From the NCBI GenBank assembly GCA_003584625.1, contig AP017647.1, forward strand, positions 116,001 to 180,000: a stretch of DNA of 64,000 nucleotides. Direction: 5' to 3'. This document shows, one piece after another, positions 8,829 through 17,894 of this stretch. The stretch is from Methanothermobacter sp. MT-2 (GTDB lineage: Archaea; Methanobacteriota; Methanobacteria; Methanobacteriales; DSM-23052). Below the pieces are notes generated by a model. That model ran no database searches. It had not been told where the DNA came from and worked only from the letters and a program-made list of their open reading frames with translations. The stretch's first letter is position 1; each line of letters starts with the position of its first letter. The translations under genes and the position numbers were made by a program.

Positions 8829-10558
8829 TGAGCCACAAAGAAGTTATGAAAATCGCGAGAAAACGAGGATTCCTATGGTCATCCTTTGAAATCTATTCCG
8901 GAGTAGCAGGATTCGTAGACTACGGACCACTAGGAGCCCTCCTAAAAAATAAGATCATGAACAAATGGAGAGAATACTACATCATAAAAGAAGGATTCTA
9001 CGAAATGGAATCCCCAACAGTAATGCCAGAAGAAGTATTCAAAGCCTCAGGACACGTTGACCACTTTAACGACCCAATGACACAATGCAAAGAATGCAGA
9101 GAAGTATACAGAGCAGACCACATAATCGAAGAAGCCACAGGAATGGAAGTTGAAGGCCTGGAAAACCAGAAACTCACAGAGATAATCTCAAATAAAAAAA
9201 TAAGATGTCCACGTTGCGGCGGACACCTCACACATGTATGGAGTTACAACCTCATGTTCCAGACACTAATCGGGGCAAAAGGCAAAAAAGTCGGATACCT
9301 AAGACCCGAAACAGCCCAGGGCATATTCACACCATTCAAAAGACTCTTAAGATTCTTCAGAAACAAATTACCCTTTGGTGTAGTGCAACTCGGCAAAGCT
9401 TATCGTAACGAAATATCACCCAGACAAGGCGTTATAAGACTCAGAGAATTCACACAAGCAGAAGCAGAAATATTCGTAAACCCCAAAGACAAAACACATC
9501 CAAAATTCCACACAATAAAATCAGAAAAACTAAAATTATACCCAGCAGAAAAACAAGAAAAAGGCGAAGAACCCACAACATTAACTGCTGGAGAAGCCGT
9601 CAAAAAAGGCATAATATCAAGTGAAATCCTAACATACCATCTCTGGTTAGCGAAAAAATTCCTAATTGACATTGGAATACCTGAAAATGTTATAAGATTC
9701 CGCCAACACCTCCCAACAGAAATGGCACACTATGCAATCGACTGCTGGGACGTTGAAATCCAAACCAACAGATACGGATGGATCGAAATAATAGGCATAG
9801 CAGACAGAACAGACTACGACCTCAAATCCCACAGCGAACACAGCAAAGAAGACCTAAAAGTCTTCATAGAATACAAAAAACCCAAAATAATAAAAAAAGA
9901 GATAGTCAAAGCCAAAATGGAAAAAATAGGCCCAAAATTCAAAAAAGACGCTGCAAAGATTATAAAAGCTCTGGAAGATGCCGATCCAAAACTCGTCAAA
10001 AAAGAACTTAAAAAAAATGGCCAATTCAAACTCGAAATAGATAAAACTTACATCCTACTAAAAGAAGATCTTGAATTTGAGGAAGTTGAAGAAACCATAA
10101 AAGGGGAAAGGATATTCCCCCATGTAATAGAACCATCATTCGGAATCGACAGAATAATATATTCACTCCTACTACACTCCTATAAAAAAGAAGATGAAAG
10201 AAGCTACTTTGACTTCCCAGCAGACATAGCACCAATAGAAGTCGTAGTCCTACCCCTAATAAACAAAGAAGAACTCGTCCAACTAGCATTAAAAATAAAA
10301 GAAGATCTTCGAAACAATGGCATACTCGCAGAATTCGACACATCAGGCACAATAGGCAGAAGATACGCCCGAATGGATGAAATAGGAGTTCCATTCGCAA
10401 TAACAATAGACCACCAATCACTCGAAGACAAAAAAGCCACCATAAGAAACAGAAACGACACAAAACAAGTTCGAATACCAATAAAAGAACTTAAAACAAT
10501 CCTGGAAGACCTTCTAAAAAGACGGAAGAACTTCCAGGATCTCCTAGAAAAACCATAA
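8828..10558 (+). CDS. glyS: Glycyl-tRNA synthetase, class II
   Basis: 576 residues, the usual length of the homodimeric archaeal/eukaryal-type enzyme. Visible features: the N-terminal RKRGFLWSSFEIYSGVAGFVDYGP, a CKEC...CPRCGG zinc-like insertion (about 87-140), motif 2 (YRNEISPRQGVIRLREFTQ, about 194-213), motif 3 (EPSFGIDRI near 437) and a C-terminal anticodon-binding domain with DTSGTIGRRYARMDEIG. It charges tRNA-Gly in the cytoplasm. It starts at the last base of dcd. Confidence 0.97.
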   Translation: MSHKEVMKIARKRGFLWSSFEIYSGVAGFVDYGPLGALLKNKIMNKWREYYIIKEGFYEMESPTVMPEEVFKASGHVDHFNDPMTQCKECREVYRADHIIEEATGMEVEGLENQKLTEIISNKKIRCPRCGGHLTHVWSYNLMFQTLIGAKGKKVGYLRPETAQGIFTPFKRLLRFFRNKLPFGVVQLGKAYRNEISPRQGVIRLREFTQAEAEIFVNPKDKTHPKFHTIKSEKLKLYPAEKQEKGEEPTTLTAGEAVKKGIISSEILTYHLWLAKKFLIDIGIPENVIRFRQHLPTEMAHYAIDCWDVEIQTNRYGWIEIIGIADRTDYDLKSHSEHSKEDLKVFIEYKKPKIIKKEIVKAKMEKIGPKFKKDAAKIIKALEDADPKLVKKELKKNGQFKLEIDKTYILLKEDLEFEEVEETIKGERIFPHVIEPSFGIDRIIYSLLLHSYKKEDERSYFDFPADIAPIEVVVLPLINKEELVQLALKIKEDLRNNGILAEFDTSGTIGRRYARMDEIGVPFAITIDHQSLEDKKATIRNRNDTKQVRIPIKELKTILEDLLKRRKNFQDLLEKP

Positions 10559-10586
10559 AAACCCAAAACTAACAGGTGAAAAAAGG

Positions 10587-11342
10587 ATGATAGACTCCCA
10601 CATACACGCAGATACACGCCCATATGAAGATTTCGAGAAAATGGCGATAGCAGGGATAAATAAAACCATAACATGCGCCCACGACCCCCTACCAATGAAA
10701 GTCTCAGCAGTCAACCTCGAACACATACAACGCCTACTAGAAATCGACACCCAACGTGCAAAAGAAAACGGCCTCAAATTATACGTGGCAGTAGGAATCC
10801 ACCCAAGAAGCATACCAAGAGACTACAAAAGAGTAATAGAAAAACTACCCCAAATCATAGAGGACAGAAAGGTTGTGGCCATAGGAGAAATCGGAATTGA
10901 AAAAGGAAACCAACTAGAGATAAAAGTTTTAAAGGAACAATTAAAATTAGCAGATGAGATGAAAATCCCTGTGATAATCCACACACCCCGGAAAAATAAA
11001 AAAGAGATAACAAGGATCCTAATCCAGATAATAGAAGATAATATTAACACCTCCCAGGTGATAATAGACCATGTAAACACTGAAATAATCGACGAAGTCA
11101 TCAATAAAGACCCAATGCTTGGACTCACCATTCAACCAGGTAAAATGACACCATTCGAAGCTGTTATGATAATGAGAGAATATGATATAGACAAGTTCAT
11201 GCTAAACAGTGACATGAGCTCCGCACCATCAGACCCACTATCGGTACCAAAAACAGCCCATATAATGCGTATTGAAGGCTTCAGTGATTCAGAAATACGT
11301 AAAGTCTCCTCAAAAAATGCCGAAAAATTCTTTAAAATATAA
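10587..11342 (+). CDS. TatD-related metal-dependent hydrolase (archaeal TIM-barrel type)
   Basis: 251 residues. The N-terminal DSHIHAD holds the first metal-binding HxH; GIHPRSIP, GEIGIE (Glu about 97), VIIHTPR (His about 128) and the final SDMSS (Asp near 209) complete the set seen in TatD-like amidohydrolases. This archaeal subgroup (COG1099-like) has no established substrate; bacterial TatD proteins are DNases. Good SD (AGGTGAA) before ATG 10587. Last gene of the plus-strand run from tfrB. Confidence 0.82.
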   Translation: MIDSHIHADTRPYEDFEKMAIAGINKTITCAHDPLPMKVSAVNLEHIQRLLEIDTQRAKENGLKLYVAVGIHPRSIPRDYKRVIEKLPQIIEDRKVVAIGEIGIEKGNQLEIKVLKEQLKLADEMKIPVIIHTPRKNKKEITRILIQIIEDNINTSQVIIDHVNTEIIDEVINKDPMLGLTIQPGKMTPFEAVMIMREYDIDKFMLNSDMSSAPSDPLSVPKTAHIMRIEGFSDSEIRKVSSKNAEKFFKI

Positions 11343-11370
11343 TCTTCCTCACACCTTTTAAATTTTTGTT

Positions 11371-11407
11371 GCTGCTAGGCCCCAGCCGAAAGGAAGGTAT
11401 AGTTCAC
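11371..11407 (+). mobile_element. Possible decayed IS605-type right-end fragment
   Basis: The segment ends in TATAGTTCAC at 11398-11407, like the GTAGTTCAC end of the clear copies at 42.3 kb and 38.8 kb. It is preceded by CCAGCC-GAAA-GGAAGG, a weak stem with a GNRA loop and two mismatches. The conserved upstream block found in the two good copies is not recognisable here. It lies 38 bases beyond the 3' end of the minus-strand PfkB gene. Could be chance. Confidence 0.25.
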
Positions 11408-11445
11408 TACCCCCATTCCCTTTTTTAGAAAAAAACCCTAGTAAC

Positions 11446-12285
11446 TTAGATTGCTCCTAACCTTTTGAGATTTTTCAAAGCACATTCATGCCCTCTCCTA
11501 AGACATGAATTTAAACTCTCACCTTTAATCCAAGATGCAATAAAACCCGCGGCAAACGCATCACCCGCACCAGTAGTATCCAAAGCCTTCACCCCCCTAA
11601 CACTATATCTAACCACATCCCTCTCTGTATAAACTTCAGAACCTTTACTACCCTTCGTTACAACTATCAGAGGAACACCCTCATCTATTAAAAGATTAAC
11701 ACCCTCTCGATGGGATTCACCAGTTAAAAGTTTAAGTTCATGTTCATTAAGAAAAAGAACATCGGTATTCTTGAGTATGGGTCTTAACGTGGACATGCCA
11801 TAAACCGCTAAAAGAGCCCCAGGTGCAAAAGAGAGAATATTAGCATGTTCGGCCGTTGGAAACGCTATTTCAAGGTAAGTACCGCCAAGATGTATCAAAC
11901 CAGCCCTTGAAATACAATCTATCTCCTTTTTTCCAATTCTAAGTTTCTTGTTCGCGCCTATAAATGAATAAATGGATCTCCTACCAGACTCATCCACGCT
12001 AATGAATGTCATCCCGGTACGTTCATGGATTCTTGAAACACATCCCACATCAACACCCTCATCCTTGAGCCTATCATAGATTATACTACCAAAATAGTCC
12101 GAACCAACCATTGCTATTATACCAGCTCTAAAACCATTTCTGCTAATGTGAACAGCAAAATTAAGGGCCGATCCTCCTGGTGAAATATGTAATTGTTCAA
12201 TATTCATTTCAGTGTCAGGCTCTACAAAAGATGGAACTTTTAGGATGAAATCTATATTAGCAGTTCCCACACTCACAATATCCAA
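11446..12285 (-). CDS. PfkB/ribokinase-family sugar or nucleoside kinase
   Basis: 279 residues from TTG at 12285, which has a GGGGGAT SD; the in-frame stretch further upstream lacks one. The protein has the ribokinase signatures: VGTANIDF at the N-terminus, SPGGSALNFAVHISRNG near 35-50, and DTTGAGDAFAAGF near 232-244, where the Asp is the catalytic base and GAGD the anion hole. It transfers phosphate from ATP to a sugar or nucleoside; substrate is not predictable. It lies 34 bases downstream of minD and may be cotranscribed. Confidence 0.85.
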   Translation of the reverse strand: MDIVSVGTANIDFILKVPSFVEPDTEMNIEQLHISPGGSALNFAVHISRNGFRAGIIAMVGSDYFGSIIYDRLKDEGVDVGCVSRIHERTGMTFISVDESGRRSIYSFIGANKKLRIGKKEIDCISRAGLIHLGGTYLEIAFPTAEHANILSFAPGALLAVYGMSTLRPILKNTDVLFLNEHELKLLTGESHREGVNLLIDEGVPLIVVTKGSKGSEVYTERDVVRYSVRGVKALDTTGAGDAFAAGFIASWIKGESLNSCLRRGHECALKNLKRLGAI

Positions 12286-12319
12286 ATAGAATCCCCCAAC
12301 AACCCCCTGAAGATTTGAT

Positions 12320-13099
12320 TTATCTACGCCCAACCAAACCTGCTATTAACCTTTTAATAACCCCCTTCTTATCAGGTTCGATAGGATGGAACTCCTTACC
12401 TGTTAAGTCAGCAGTTAATTTCATGATAGCATTGCTAACCGGCGATTTAGGATTCTTCACCACTATAGGTTCTCCAAATGCAACTGACCTACTAACCTCT
12501 TGATCTTCAGGTACGACCGCGATCACAGGGACTTCCAATATGGTTTCGATCTCTTCAACTGTCAAAAACGTCTTATCATGTTGCTCCCTATTCACCACAA
12601 CACCTATAATATTAATATCCAGTTTCTCAGCGATTATCTTTGTTTTAAGGGTGTCGCTTATGGATGGGATTTCAGGGGTTGTGACAAGTAAAAGTTCATC
12701 AGCAGCAGCAATCGCTGCTATAGCATCCTTCTCAAGACCTGCAGGAGCATCAATTAATAATATGTCAGTATTTTCAACTATATAAGATAAAGCCTCCTCT
12801 AAACGTTCTATTTTCACGTTCCGCAAACCTTCTAATGATATGCCAGCAGGCACCACCTTTAAACCCCTTGGACCCTCATAGATGGCTTCTTCTATGGAAG
12901 CTTCGCCTGCGAGCACATCACTTAAAGTGATGGGTTTGCCTTCCATTCCAAGTACGAGTTCCAAATTAGCCATTGCAATATCTGCATCTATTACAACTAC
13001 ATTTTCACCATAACTTGCAAGTGCAACTGCTAGGTTGGCTGCGATTATTGTCTTCCCAACCCCTCCTTTACCAGAAGCAACTGTGATAACCCTTGTCAT
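12320..13099 (-). CDS. minD: MinD/ParA-family ATPase
   Basis: 259 residues. The deviant Walker A KGGVGKT is at residues 11-17, the switch [14 protein letters not shown] at about 40-53, and the Walker B region [16 protein letters not shown] near 113-128, as in MinD. The C-terminus ([16 protein letters not shown]) could form a short amphipathic helix of the membrane-targeting type, although this is not certain. Archaeal MinD proteins position cell-surface or division structures. Strong SD (GGAGG) before the ATG. It sits downstream of a DUF2226 gene and sepF on the same strand, which supports a role in division or polarity. Confidence 0.88.
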   Translation of the reverse strand: MTRVITVASGKGGVGKTIIAANLAVALASYGENVVVIDADIAMANLELVLGMEGKPITLSDVLAGEASIEEAIYEGPRGLKVVPAGISLEGLRNVKIERLEEALSYIVENTDILLIDAPAGLEKDAIAAIAAADELLLVTTPEIPSISDTLKTKIIAEKLDINIIGVVVNREQHDKTFLTVEEIETILEVPVIAVVPEDQEVSRSVAFGEPIVVKNPKSPVSNAIMKLTADLTGKEFHPIEPDKKGVIKRLIAGLVGRR

Positions 13100-13126
13100 T
13101 TTATGCCTCCAAAAGAATCCCTATTA

Positions 13127-13948
13127 TTAATGGATTTCGATATCCACATTGAAGTTTTCTATTATCTCTGGGTAATCCCTGAATGTCCTCTTTAATTCCA
13201 TTTCAATTATATCATAAGCATGTTTTCTTACTTCTTCCTCACTCATCGACCCACCTATTAAAAGGGATACCAATCCTTTGCTTTCGCGTTCAATGAGCAC
13301 TTTTATATCCCCTCCAAATTCGGGCGCGTTTTCGAGGAAAATCATAACCTTAACATTCCTTATATCTGGGATCACCATTATTGCTTCTTCTATCCTGTTT
13401 ATCAATGCCTCTTCTATTCTTTCAATATCTACTGTGGTTATGGCACCCCCTTTATAAGTTTCAAGGACCTTTTCAATTTCCTCTTCATCAATCTCCTTCA
13501 AACCATATTTTTGCATCAACTCTTCTCTACTTAAACGTTTCTCTCTTTCATCAGGGGTCTTGGAGACTTCCTCTGGTCGAGTTATTCCACTAGTTTTTGT
13601 TGGTTTGGTTGGTTCTTTTTTTGTTGGTTTGGTTGGTTCAAATTTATATACTTTGTTTATTTTTATTAGGTAGTCCATTTGGGATTCTCTTATTTCGAAT
13701 AGTTCTATGAGTGTGTCGATTTTGTCGATAATTTCTAGGATTTTTTCCATTGCCTCGGATTTCATGTATCTGTCGTATGAGGCTGCGATTGGGATGCCTT
13801 TTTTGAGTAATATGTAACCTTCGCTTGAGGCGTGGGTAACTCTGATAAATCCGTTATATTCTTTTCTGGCGAGTTTTTCTAGAAATTTATAAAAGTTTAG
13901 TTCATCACCATAGGAGAGTTGCACAGGCCTTGTGATTGGTAAATCCAT
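13127..13948 (-). CDS. DUF2226-like conserved methanogen protein
   Basis: 273 residues, function unknown. The N-terminal domain (about 1-110) contains FIRVTHASSEGYILLKKGIP, then a basic linker with three PTK-type repeats (TKPTKKEPTKPTK, about 108-120), then a C-terminal alpha/beta domain (about 150-270) rich in acidic and hydrophobic residues. The family appears limited to methanogens such as Methanobacteriales; I assign DUF2226 from the N-terminal pattern. It lies between minD and sepF with short spacers and a GGGGAGTGAT SD, so it is probably part of the same operon. Confidence 0.6.
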   Translation of the reverse strand: MDLPITRPVQLSYGDELNFYKFLEKLARKEYNGFIRVTHASSEGYILLKKGIPIAASYDRYMKSEAMEKILEIIDKIDTLIELFEIRESQMDYLIKINKVYKFEPTKPTKKEPTKPTKTSGITRPEEVSKTPDEREKRLSREELMQKYGLKEIDEEEIEKVLETYKGGAITTVDIERIEEALINRIEEAIMVIPDIRNVKVMIFLENAPEFGGDIKVLIERESKGLVSLLIGGSMSEEEVRKHAYDIIEMELKRTFRDYPEIIENFNVDIEIH

Positions 13949-13968
13949 CCATCACTCCCCTGGATCGG

Positions 13969-14325
13969 CTATTCTTTTTTAATAAGTTTTATCTCTGGGG
14001 GAGTGACAATTATAATGTCCTTTTCGTTTTTACATAGGAGTATGGCTTCTGCTTTTTCTTTTTCCCTTAAATTTTTTATTTTTTCCCCCGCAACTTTGAA
14101 ATCTTCTAGGGATTGCATTTTTAAATGACTTAAGTCTAGTATTACCGGGTTTTTTTCTTCTGTTATCTGGTTTAAGGCGGCGTCGATGTCTTCAATATTT
14201 TTTGCTTTCATTAATATTATCTCATAGAAGGAGTGTTCAGGTACTATGATTGTCTCGGTTTCTTCTTGTTTTTCCTCCTCGTTCAATCCTATGGTTTCCT
14301 TTAAGAAATTTATAACATCTCGCAA
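13969..14325 (-). CDS. sepF: Archaeal SepF, FtsZ membrane anchor
   Basis: 118 residues from TTG at 14325 (SD AGGAGAGAT). The first 14 residues (MRDVINFLKETIGL) form an amphipathic helix suited to membrane binding, followed by an acidic linker and the SepF/DUF552 core from about 28 (IIVPEHSFYEIILMKAKNIE, NPVILDLSHLKMQS, TPPEIKLIKK). Archaeal SepF tethers FtsZ to the membrane and is essential for division in Methanobrevibacter smithii. One base separates it from the DUF1611 stop. Neighbouring MinD strengthens the division assignment. FtsZ is not in this window. Confidence 0.85.
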   Translation of the reverse strand: MRDVINFLKETIGLNEEEKQEETETIIVPEHSFYEIILMKAKNIEDIDAALNQITEEKNPVILDLSHLKMQSLEDFKVAGEKIKNLREKEKAEAILLCKNEKDIIIVTPPEIKLIKKE

Positions 14326-14326
14326 T

Positions 14327-15388
14327 TTATATCTCTCCTATATAATCTATGATAGCATCTAATAATTTAGAGGAGCCTCCATTTTTCACATCGGCAACTG
14401 GGAGGGTATATTGGTTTTCATATTTATTTATTAGTTTTTCTTTTATATAATCATTTATATTTCTCAAATTTAGGGAAATGCCAACAACTTTCGTGGGTTC
14501 AACGGCCTCTATTGCCTCTATTTCCTCCTTCACGCCCAGGGGATGTCTGTAAGGGTGTTTTGGCCGGTGGCATACTATACATGCATTGGGCATGGAACCT
14601 ACGAGGATCGCGGCTGATAAACCTCTTGGGTGGGGGTTTTCCCTTTCTGTTAAACTGGCCTGGCTTTCAACGAAAATTATATCAGGATCCTTTTTTTCTT
14701 CCATGTATTTTATTGTGCCCATGAGGGCTGCTGCAACGTCCATTACAGATAAGCTGCCTGCTCTGAAGTTAATATCTATTGGCTCTTCTAATCCCATTTC
14801 ATCAGTAGATATTACTGCGGGTTTTAGACCTCTTTTTTTGGCTTCGAAGCCTAGCATTCTTGTGGTGGTTCTTTTTCCGCATTCTTGTGAGGTTCCTCCA
14901 ATGTATATTACTGGGGTTTTGTGTTTGTAGTTTATTTTTGGTAAGATTTCTGTGCAGTGTGTTGGTGCTATTCCCATGATTTTGCGTACATTGTCCAGGC
15001 GGGGGCTTATCTCTAGGATTGATACGTTGTTTTCATTGGCTAATTTTATTAGAGATTGGTTTTCGGCGAGTGGTAGAGATCTGAATGATGTTACAACATT
15101 TTTTCCTTCGTTTATTGCCTGGACTGCATATTTTAGGGCGGTTCCTTCGGCGCCGATTGGTAACATTATGGCAACGCTCTTGGCGGGTGTTTTCTTGAGG
15201 AGTTCGAGGAGGTTTGATGATACTATGGAGCCGCAGAATTTTTGTCCATGTTTCGATGGGTCGTCGTCTACGAATCCTACGGTTTCGACTCCTTCGAAGT
15301 TTGCGAATTTTTCTCCCCCTCCACCACAGCCTATTACTATGAATGGGTTGAGTTTTTTAAGTTCTTTTACAGAAGATAAGATGTACAA
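14327..15388 (-). CDS. DUF1611-family P-loop protein
   Basis: 353 residues from TTG at 15388 behind AGGAGTGATTCT. The N-terminal half has a Rossmann-like pattern ([22 protein letters not shown]). The C-terminal half has a P-loop-like [17 protein letters not shown] near 163-179 and [10 protein letters not shown], as in DUF1611. Some bacterial DUF1611 proteins act in D-amino-acid metabolism (DgcN), but the archaeal role is unknown. It is the first gene of the minus-strand set DUF1611-sepF-DUF2226-minD and is divergent from a roadblock gene. Confidence 0.7.
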   Translation of the reverse strand: MYILSSVKELKKLNPFIVIGCGGGGEKFANFEGVETVGFVDDDPSKHGQKFCGSIVSSNLLELLKKTPAKSVAIMLPIGAEGTALKYAVQAINEGKNVVTSFRSLPLAENQSLIKLANENNVSILEISPRLDNVRKIMGIAPTHCTEILPKINYKHKTPVIYIGGTSQECGKRTTTRMLGFEAKKRGLKPAVISTDEMGLEEPIDINFRAGSLSVMDVAAALMGTIKYMEEKKDPDIIFVESQASLTERENPHPRGLSAAILVGSMPNACIVCHRPKHPYRHPLGVKEEIEAIEAVEPTKVVGISLNLRNINDYIKEKLINKYENQYTLPVADVKNGGSSKLLDAIIDYIGEI

Positions 15389-15494
15389 AGAATCACTCCT
15401 TGATAGTCTGTAGGAATAGAAACCTTAATTAGTTATGTGTACTTTACCTAATAATAAATATTTGATGATTATATAAATTTAGGGGATAGGTATT
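15389..15494 (+). promoter_or_regulatory. Divergent promoter region DUF1611 / roadblock gene
   Basis: AT-rich spacer. A TATA-like GATTATATAAATTT lies at about 15468-15481, and AGGGGAT at about 15481-15487 is the SD of the roadblock gene; the spacing is tight, so a second TATA-like run near 15448 may be the real promoter. The minus-strand SD of DUF1611 is at about 15391-15400. Confidence 0.35.
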
Positions 15495-15851
15495 ATGGTT
15501 GAAATGATTGAGAGAGTACTTAAGGATTTAGGCAGGATTAATGGTGTTAATGGATCGTTGGTCGTTGGAAAGGATGGGCTTATAATAGAGAGTGAAGTTC
15601 CATCTGATATAGACGCCGAACTTGTGGCTGCGATGGCATCTGCTGTTTTCGGTACTGCTGAAAGGTCAGCGGAGGAGATAAAGCAGGAGCCACTTGAACA
15701 AGTGATGATAGAGGGTAGTAGAGGTAAAACTTTGATGATCGACGCAGGTGAGGGTATACTTGCAGTTATAACAGATGTTGATATAAACCTTGGACTTATA
15801 AGATTAGAGATGAGAAGAAGCGCGGAGAGAGTGCGTGACCTGTTAACATAA
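15495..15851 (+). CDS. Roadblock/LC7-domain protein
   Basis: 118 residues that make one complete roadblock/LC7 domain: an N-terminal helix, [19 protein letters not shown] (about 14-32), then a helix with [15 protein letters not shown] and a second sheet ([36 protein letters not shown]). Roadblock proteins usually bind small GTPases of the MglA/Gtr type as activators or platforms; no such GTPase is in the window. A longer protein with the same N-terminal pattern is found at 21043. Confidence 0.88.
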   Translation: MVEMIERVLKDLGRINGVNGSLVVGKDGLIIESEVPSDIDAELVAAMASAVFGTAERSAEEIKQEPLEQVMIEGSRGKTLMIDAGEGILAVITDVDINLGLIRLEMRRSAERVRDLLT

Positions 15852-15877
15852 ACTTATTTTCATGGGGAGTAAAAATA

Positions 15878-16831
15878 TTGAGAAAACCATATGTAATATT
15901 GATAGGTAGCGCATCAGGGATAGGTAAATCCACAATAGCCGCTGCTATAGCCAGTGAATTAAAGATAAAACACCTTATAGAAACAGATTTCATCCGAGAG
16001 GTTGTGAGGGGGATAATAGGACCCGATTATGCTCCTGTCCTTCATAAATCATCCTTTGACGCTTACACCGTCCTTAGAGATAAAGATAGATTCGAAGACT
16101 ATGAATCATTGGTAAGCGCAGGGTTTGAAGAACACGCATTCTTTGTCATCCCAGCCATCGAAAAAGTTATCAGAAGAGCCATTGAAGACGCGGATGATCT
16201 GATCATTGAAGGCGTACACCTAGTCCCAGGCCTCCTGGACATATCAAAGTTCAAGGATGATGCATCAGTACACTTTTTTATATTATCTGCTGATGAAGAA
16301 CTCCACAAGGAAAGGTTCGTGAAGAGGGCTATGGAGGTCAAAAGGGGTGGTAAGCATCTTGAATATTTCAAAGAGAACAGGATCATCCATAATCATCTAG
16401 TGAGTAGAGCGAAGGAGCATGATGTGCCTGTAATTGACAATGAAAGCATAAACTGTACATTGAAGAGAATGCTCTCTTTTATAAGACAGTACTGTAAAGT
16501 GATAACATTAAGACATCCTGTAGATAAGTTAGGTGAAGTGATAGATATAGTGATTAGGAAGTGTGGTGGACGTATAGTAGACGTATCATATTATATCCCA
16601 GGATTTACAGAGCCGCTTAAAAGGGATGTGAATGTATATGATCCTAGGGAGGCTCAGAGATTCCTTGACAGGCTTCAAAGCAATCCCAAACGCAAAAGAG
16701 ACCTTGAAAGACTTTACAGGTTGTCGGATAATATACACTCACATAAGATATGCGCACCAGACAAAGAAAGCCTTGATAAGATAATTGAAGAACTTGACAA
16801 AAAAGGATTACTATACAAGAAGGAAGTGTGA
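15878..16831 (+). CDS. 2-phosphoglycerate kinase-like P-loop kinase
   Basis: 317 residues from TTG at 15878, preceded by GGGGAGT. The P-loop [10 protein letters not shown] lies at about 9-18, then [12 protein letters not shown] (about 36-47) and EGVHLVPG (about 110-117), which match the 2-phosphoglycerate kinase family (COG2074). That enzyme makes 2,3-bisphosphoglycerate for cyclic 2,3-diphosphoglycerate, a solute of thermophilic Methanobacteriales. The N-terminal ATP-cone found in the characterised Methanothermus enzyme is absent and the C-terminal 100 residues are different, so the substrate is uncertain. Overlaps the start of the ZPR1 gene. Confidence 0.62.
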   Translation: MRKPYVILIGSASGIGKSTIAAAIASELKIKHLIETDFIREVVRGIIGPDYAPVLHKSSFDAYTVLRDKDRFEDYESLVSAGFEEHAFFVIPAIEKVIRRAIEDADDLIIEGVHLVPGLLDISKFKDDASVHFFILSADEELHKERFVKRAMEVKRGGKHLEYFKENRIIHNHLVSRAKEHDVPVIDNESINCTLKRMLSFIRQYCKVITLRHPVDKLGEVIDIVIRKCGGRIVDVSYYIPGFTEPLKRDVNVYDPREAQRFLDRLQSNPKRKRDLERLYRLSDNIHSHKICAPDKESLDKIIEELDKKGLLYKKEV

Positions 16832-17394
16832 ATCGCCTTATGAGAATTGACTGTCCAGTATGCCATACTAAAAAATCATTGGAAGTTATAAGCCACATTG
16901 AGAAGATACCATACTTTGGAGAGATCATGGAATCCACCCTAATATGCCATGAATGTGGATACCGCTACAGTGATGTTCTCTGCCTAGACCATGGGGATCC
17001 CATGCGATATTCCCTGGACGTGGAATCTGAAACCCTAAACGCTAGGGTGGTGAAATCTCAATCAGCCACTATAAGGATACCTGAGCTAGGCTTAAAAGTG
17101 GAGCCGGGGCCACGATCAACAGCTTACATTTCAAATATTGAGGGGGTTATCGAAAGATTCCAAGCAGCTGTTAAAACGGCGCTAAAACTCTTTGAGGATG
17201 AAAAAGCCCAGGAGAGATCTCTCAAGTTGCTTGAGGATCTTGAAAGGGTTAGGAGTGGTGAAAAAAAGGTTAAGGTTATAGTTGAGGATCCTATGGGGCA
17301 GAGTTTCATAGCTCATCCAAGGGTTTCAAAGCGTAAGTTAACCGACGCGGAAATCAAAAAACTTAAAACTGGTTTTATAACAATCGAGAGATAA
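16828..17394 (+). CDS. ZPR1-type zinc-finger protein
   Basis: 188 residues from GTG at 16828 (184 from ATG at 16840; spacing does not settle it). Near the N-terminus CPVCHTKK and CHECGYRY make a four-cysteine zinc finger (about Cys9, 12, 38, 41), followed by the ZPR1 beta domain ([20 protein letters not shown]). Eukaryotic ZPR1 assists elongation factor eEF1A folding; archaeal single-finger homologues are poorly studied. GTG overlaps the previous stop by 4 bases, indicating coupling. Confidence 0.82.
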   Translation: MNRLMRIDCPVCHTKKSLEVISHIEKIPYFGEIMESTLICHECGYRYSDVLCLDHGDPMRYSLDVESETLNARVVKSQSATIRIPELGLKVEPGPRSTAYISNIEGVIERFQAAVKTALKLFEDEKAQERSLKLLEDLERVRSGEKKVKVIVEDPMGQSFIAHPRVSKRKLTDAEIKKLKTGFITIER

Positions 17395-17403
17395 TATTAC
17401 TTT

Positions 17404-17754
17404 CTATTCCTCTCTTAATCTCATTGTACGTTCAACATCCTCAGATAGAGCGTCACAATCTGCCTTTATAGCCTCAAGATGCTTTATTATCCTCTCTTTT
17501 TCCTTGTTTATCCTTTCTATGTTCTTATATGGATATATGCATTCTTTGAACATGTCATATTCCACTGTCGCATAAGGATACTTGTTTAATTCTCTGCAGA
17601 TCTTCTCTAATATCTCACCTAAGAACTTGTTCATTTCAACCTTGACTCTCTCCCTTATCATCTTGTCACTGTCAAGATGTTGTTTCATGAGCCTTACAAC
17701 CTCTGCCTTAGCAAAGGGTAATTCTTCCTTCTCAGTTTCGCTTTCCTGAACCAT
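17404..17754 (-). CDS. Histone-fold protein with C-terminal coiled coil (candidate histone variant)
   Basis: 116 residues, SD GGGAGGTAAT. Residues about 11-75 follow the archaeal histone pattern: [16 protein letters not shown], then a central long helix containing [17 protein letters not shown], then [12 protein letters not shown], which corresponds to the third helix. Classical archaeal histones stop there (about 67 residues). This one continues with about 40 residues of charged heptad-like helix ([20 protein letters not shown]). Surveys of prokaryotic histones describe coiled-coil variants of this layout; I think it belongs there, but a non-histone helical fold is possible. It converges on the ZPR1 gene with 9 bases between stops. 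Confidence 0.55.
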   Translation of the reverse strand: MVQESETEKEELPFAKAEVVRLMKQHLDSDKMIRERVKVEMNKFLGEILEKICRELNKYPYATVEYDMFKECIYPYKNIERINKEKERIIKHLEAIKADCDALSEDVERTMRLREE

Positions 17755-17894
17755 GAAATTACCTCCCTAATCCAATATTAAGGCTCCAGAGTATATAAAC
17801 ATTTGGATGATTAAAGAAACCCTAAATTTTCTGGGGGGAATAAAATTATACTTTTGAAGATATTAAAGATAATTTTAAGGAAGATTAAAACAGC

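Noticed and set aside
10026..10481. Long minus-strand Leu/Phe-rich frame opposite glyS (also similar frames opposite tfrB, dcd and the DUF1512 gene)
   Set aside because: These are shadows generated by A/C-rich coding sequence; they have no SD and no recognisable protein pattern.
13580..13660. TTGGTTTGGTTGG-type repeat on the plus strand
   Set aside because: It encodes the PTK linker of the DUF2226 protein on the minus strand, so it is a coding repeat and not a DNA element.
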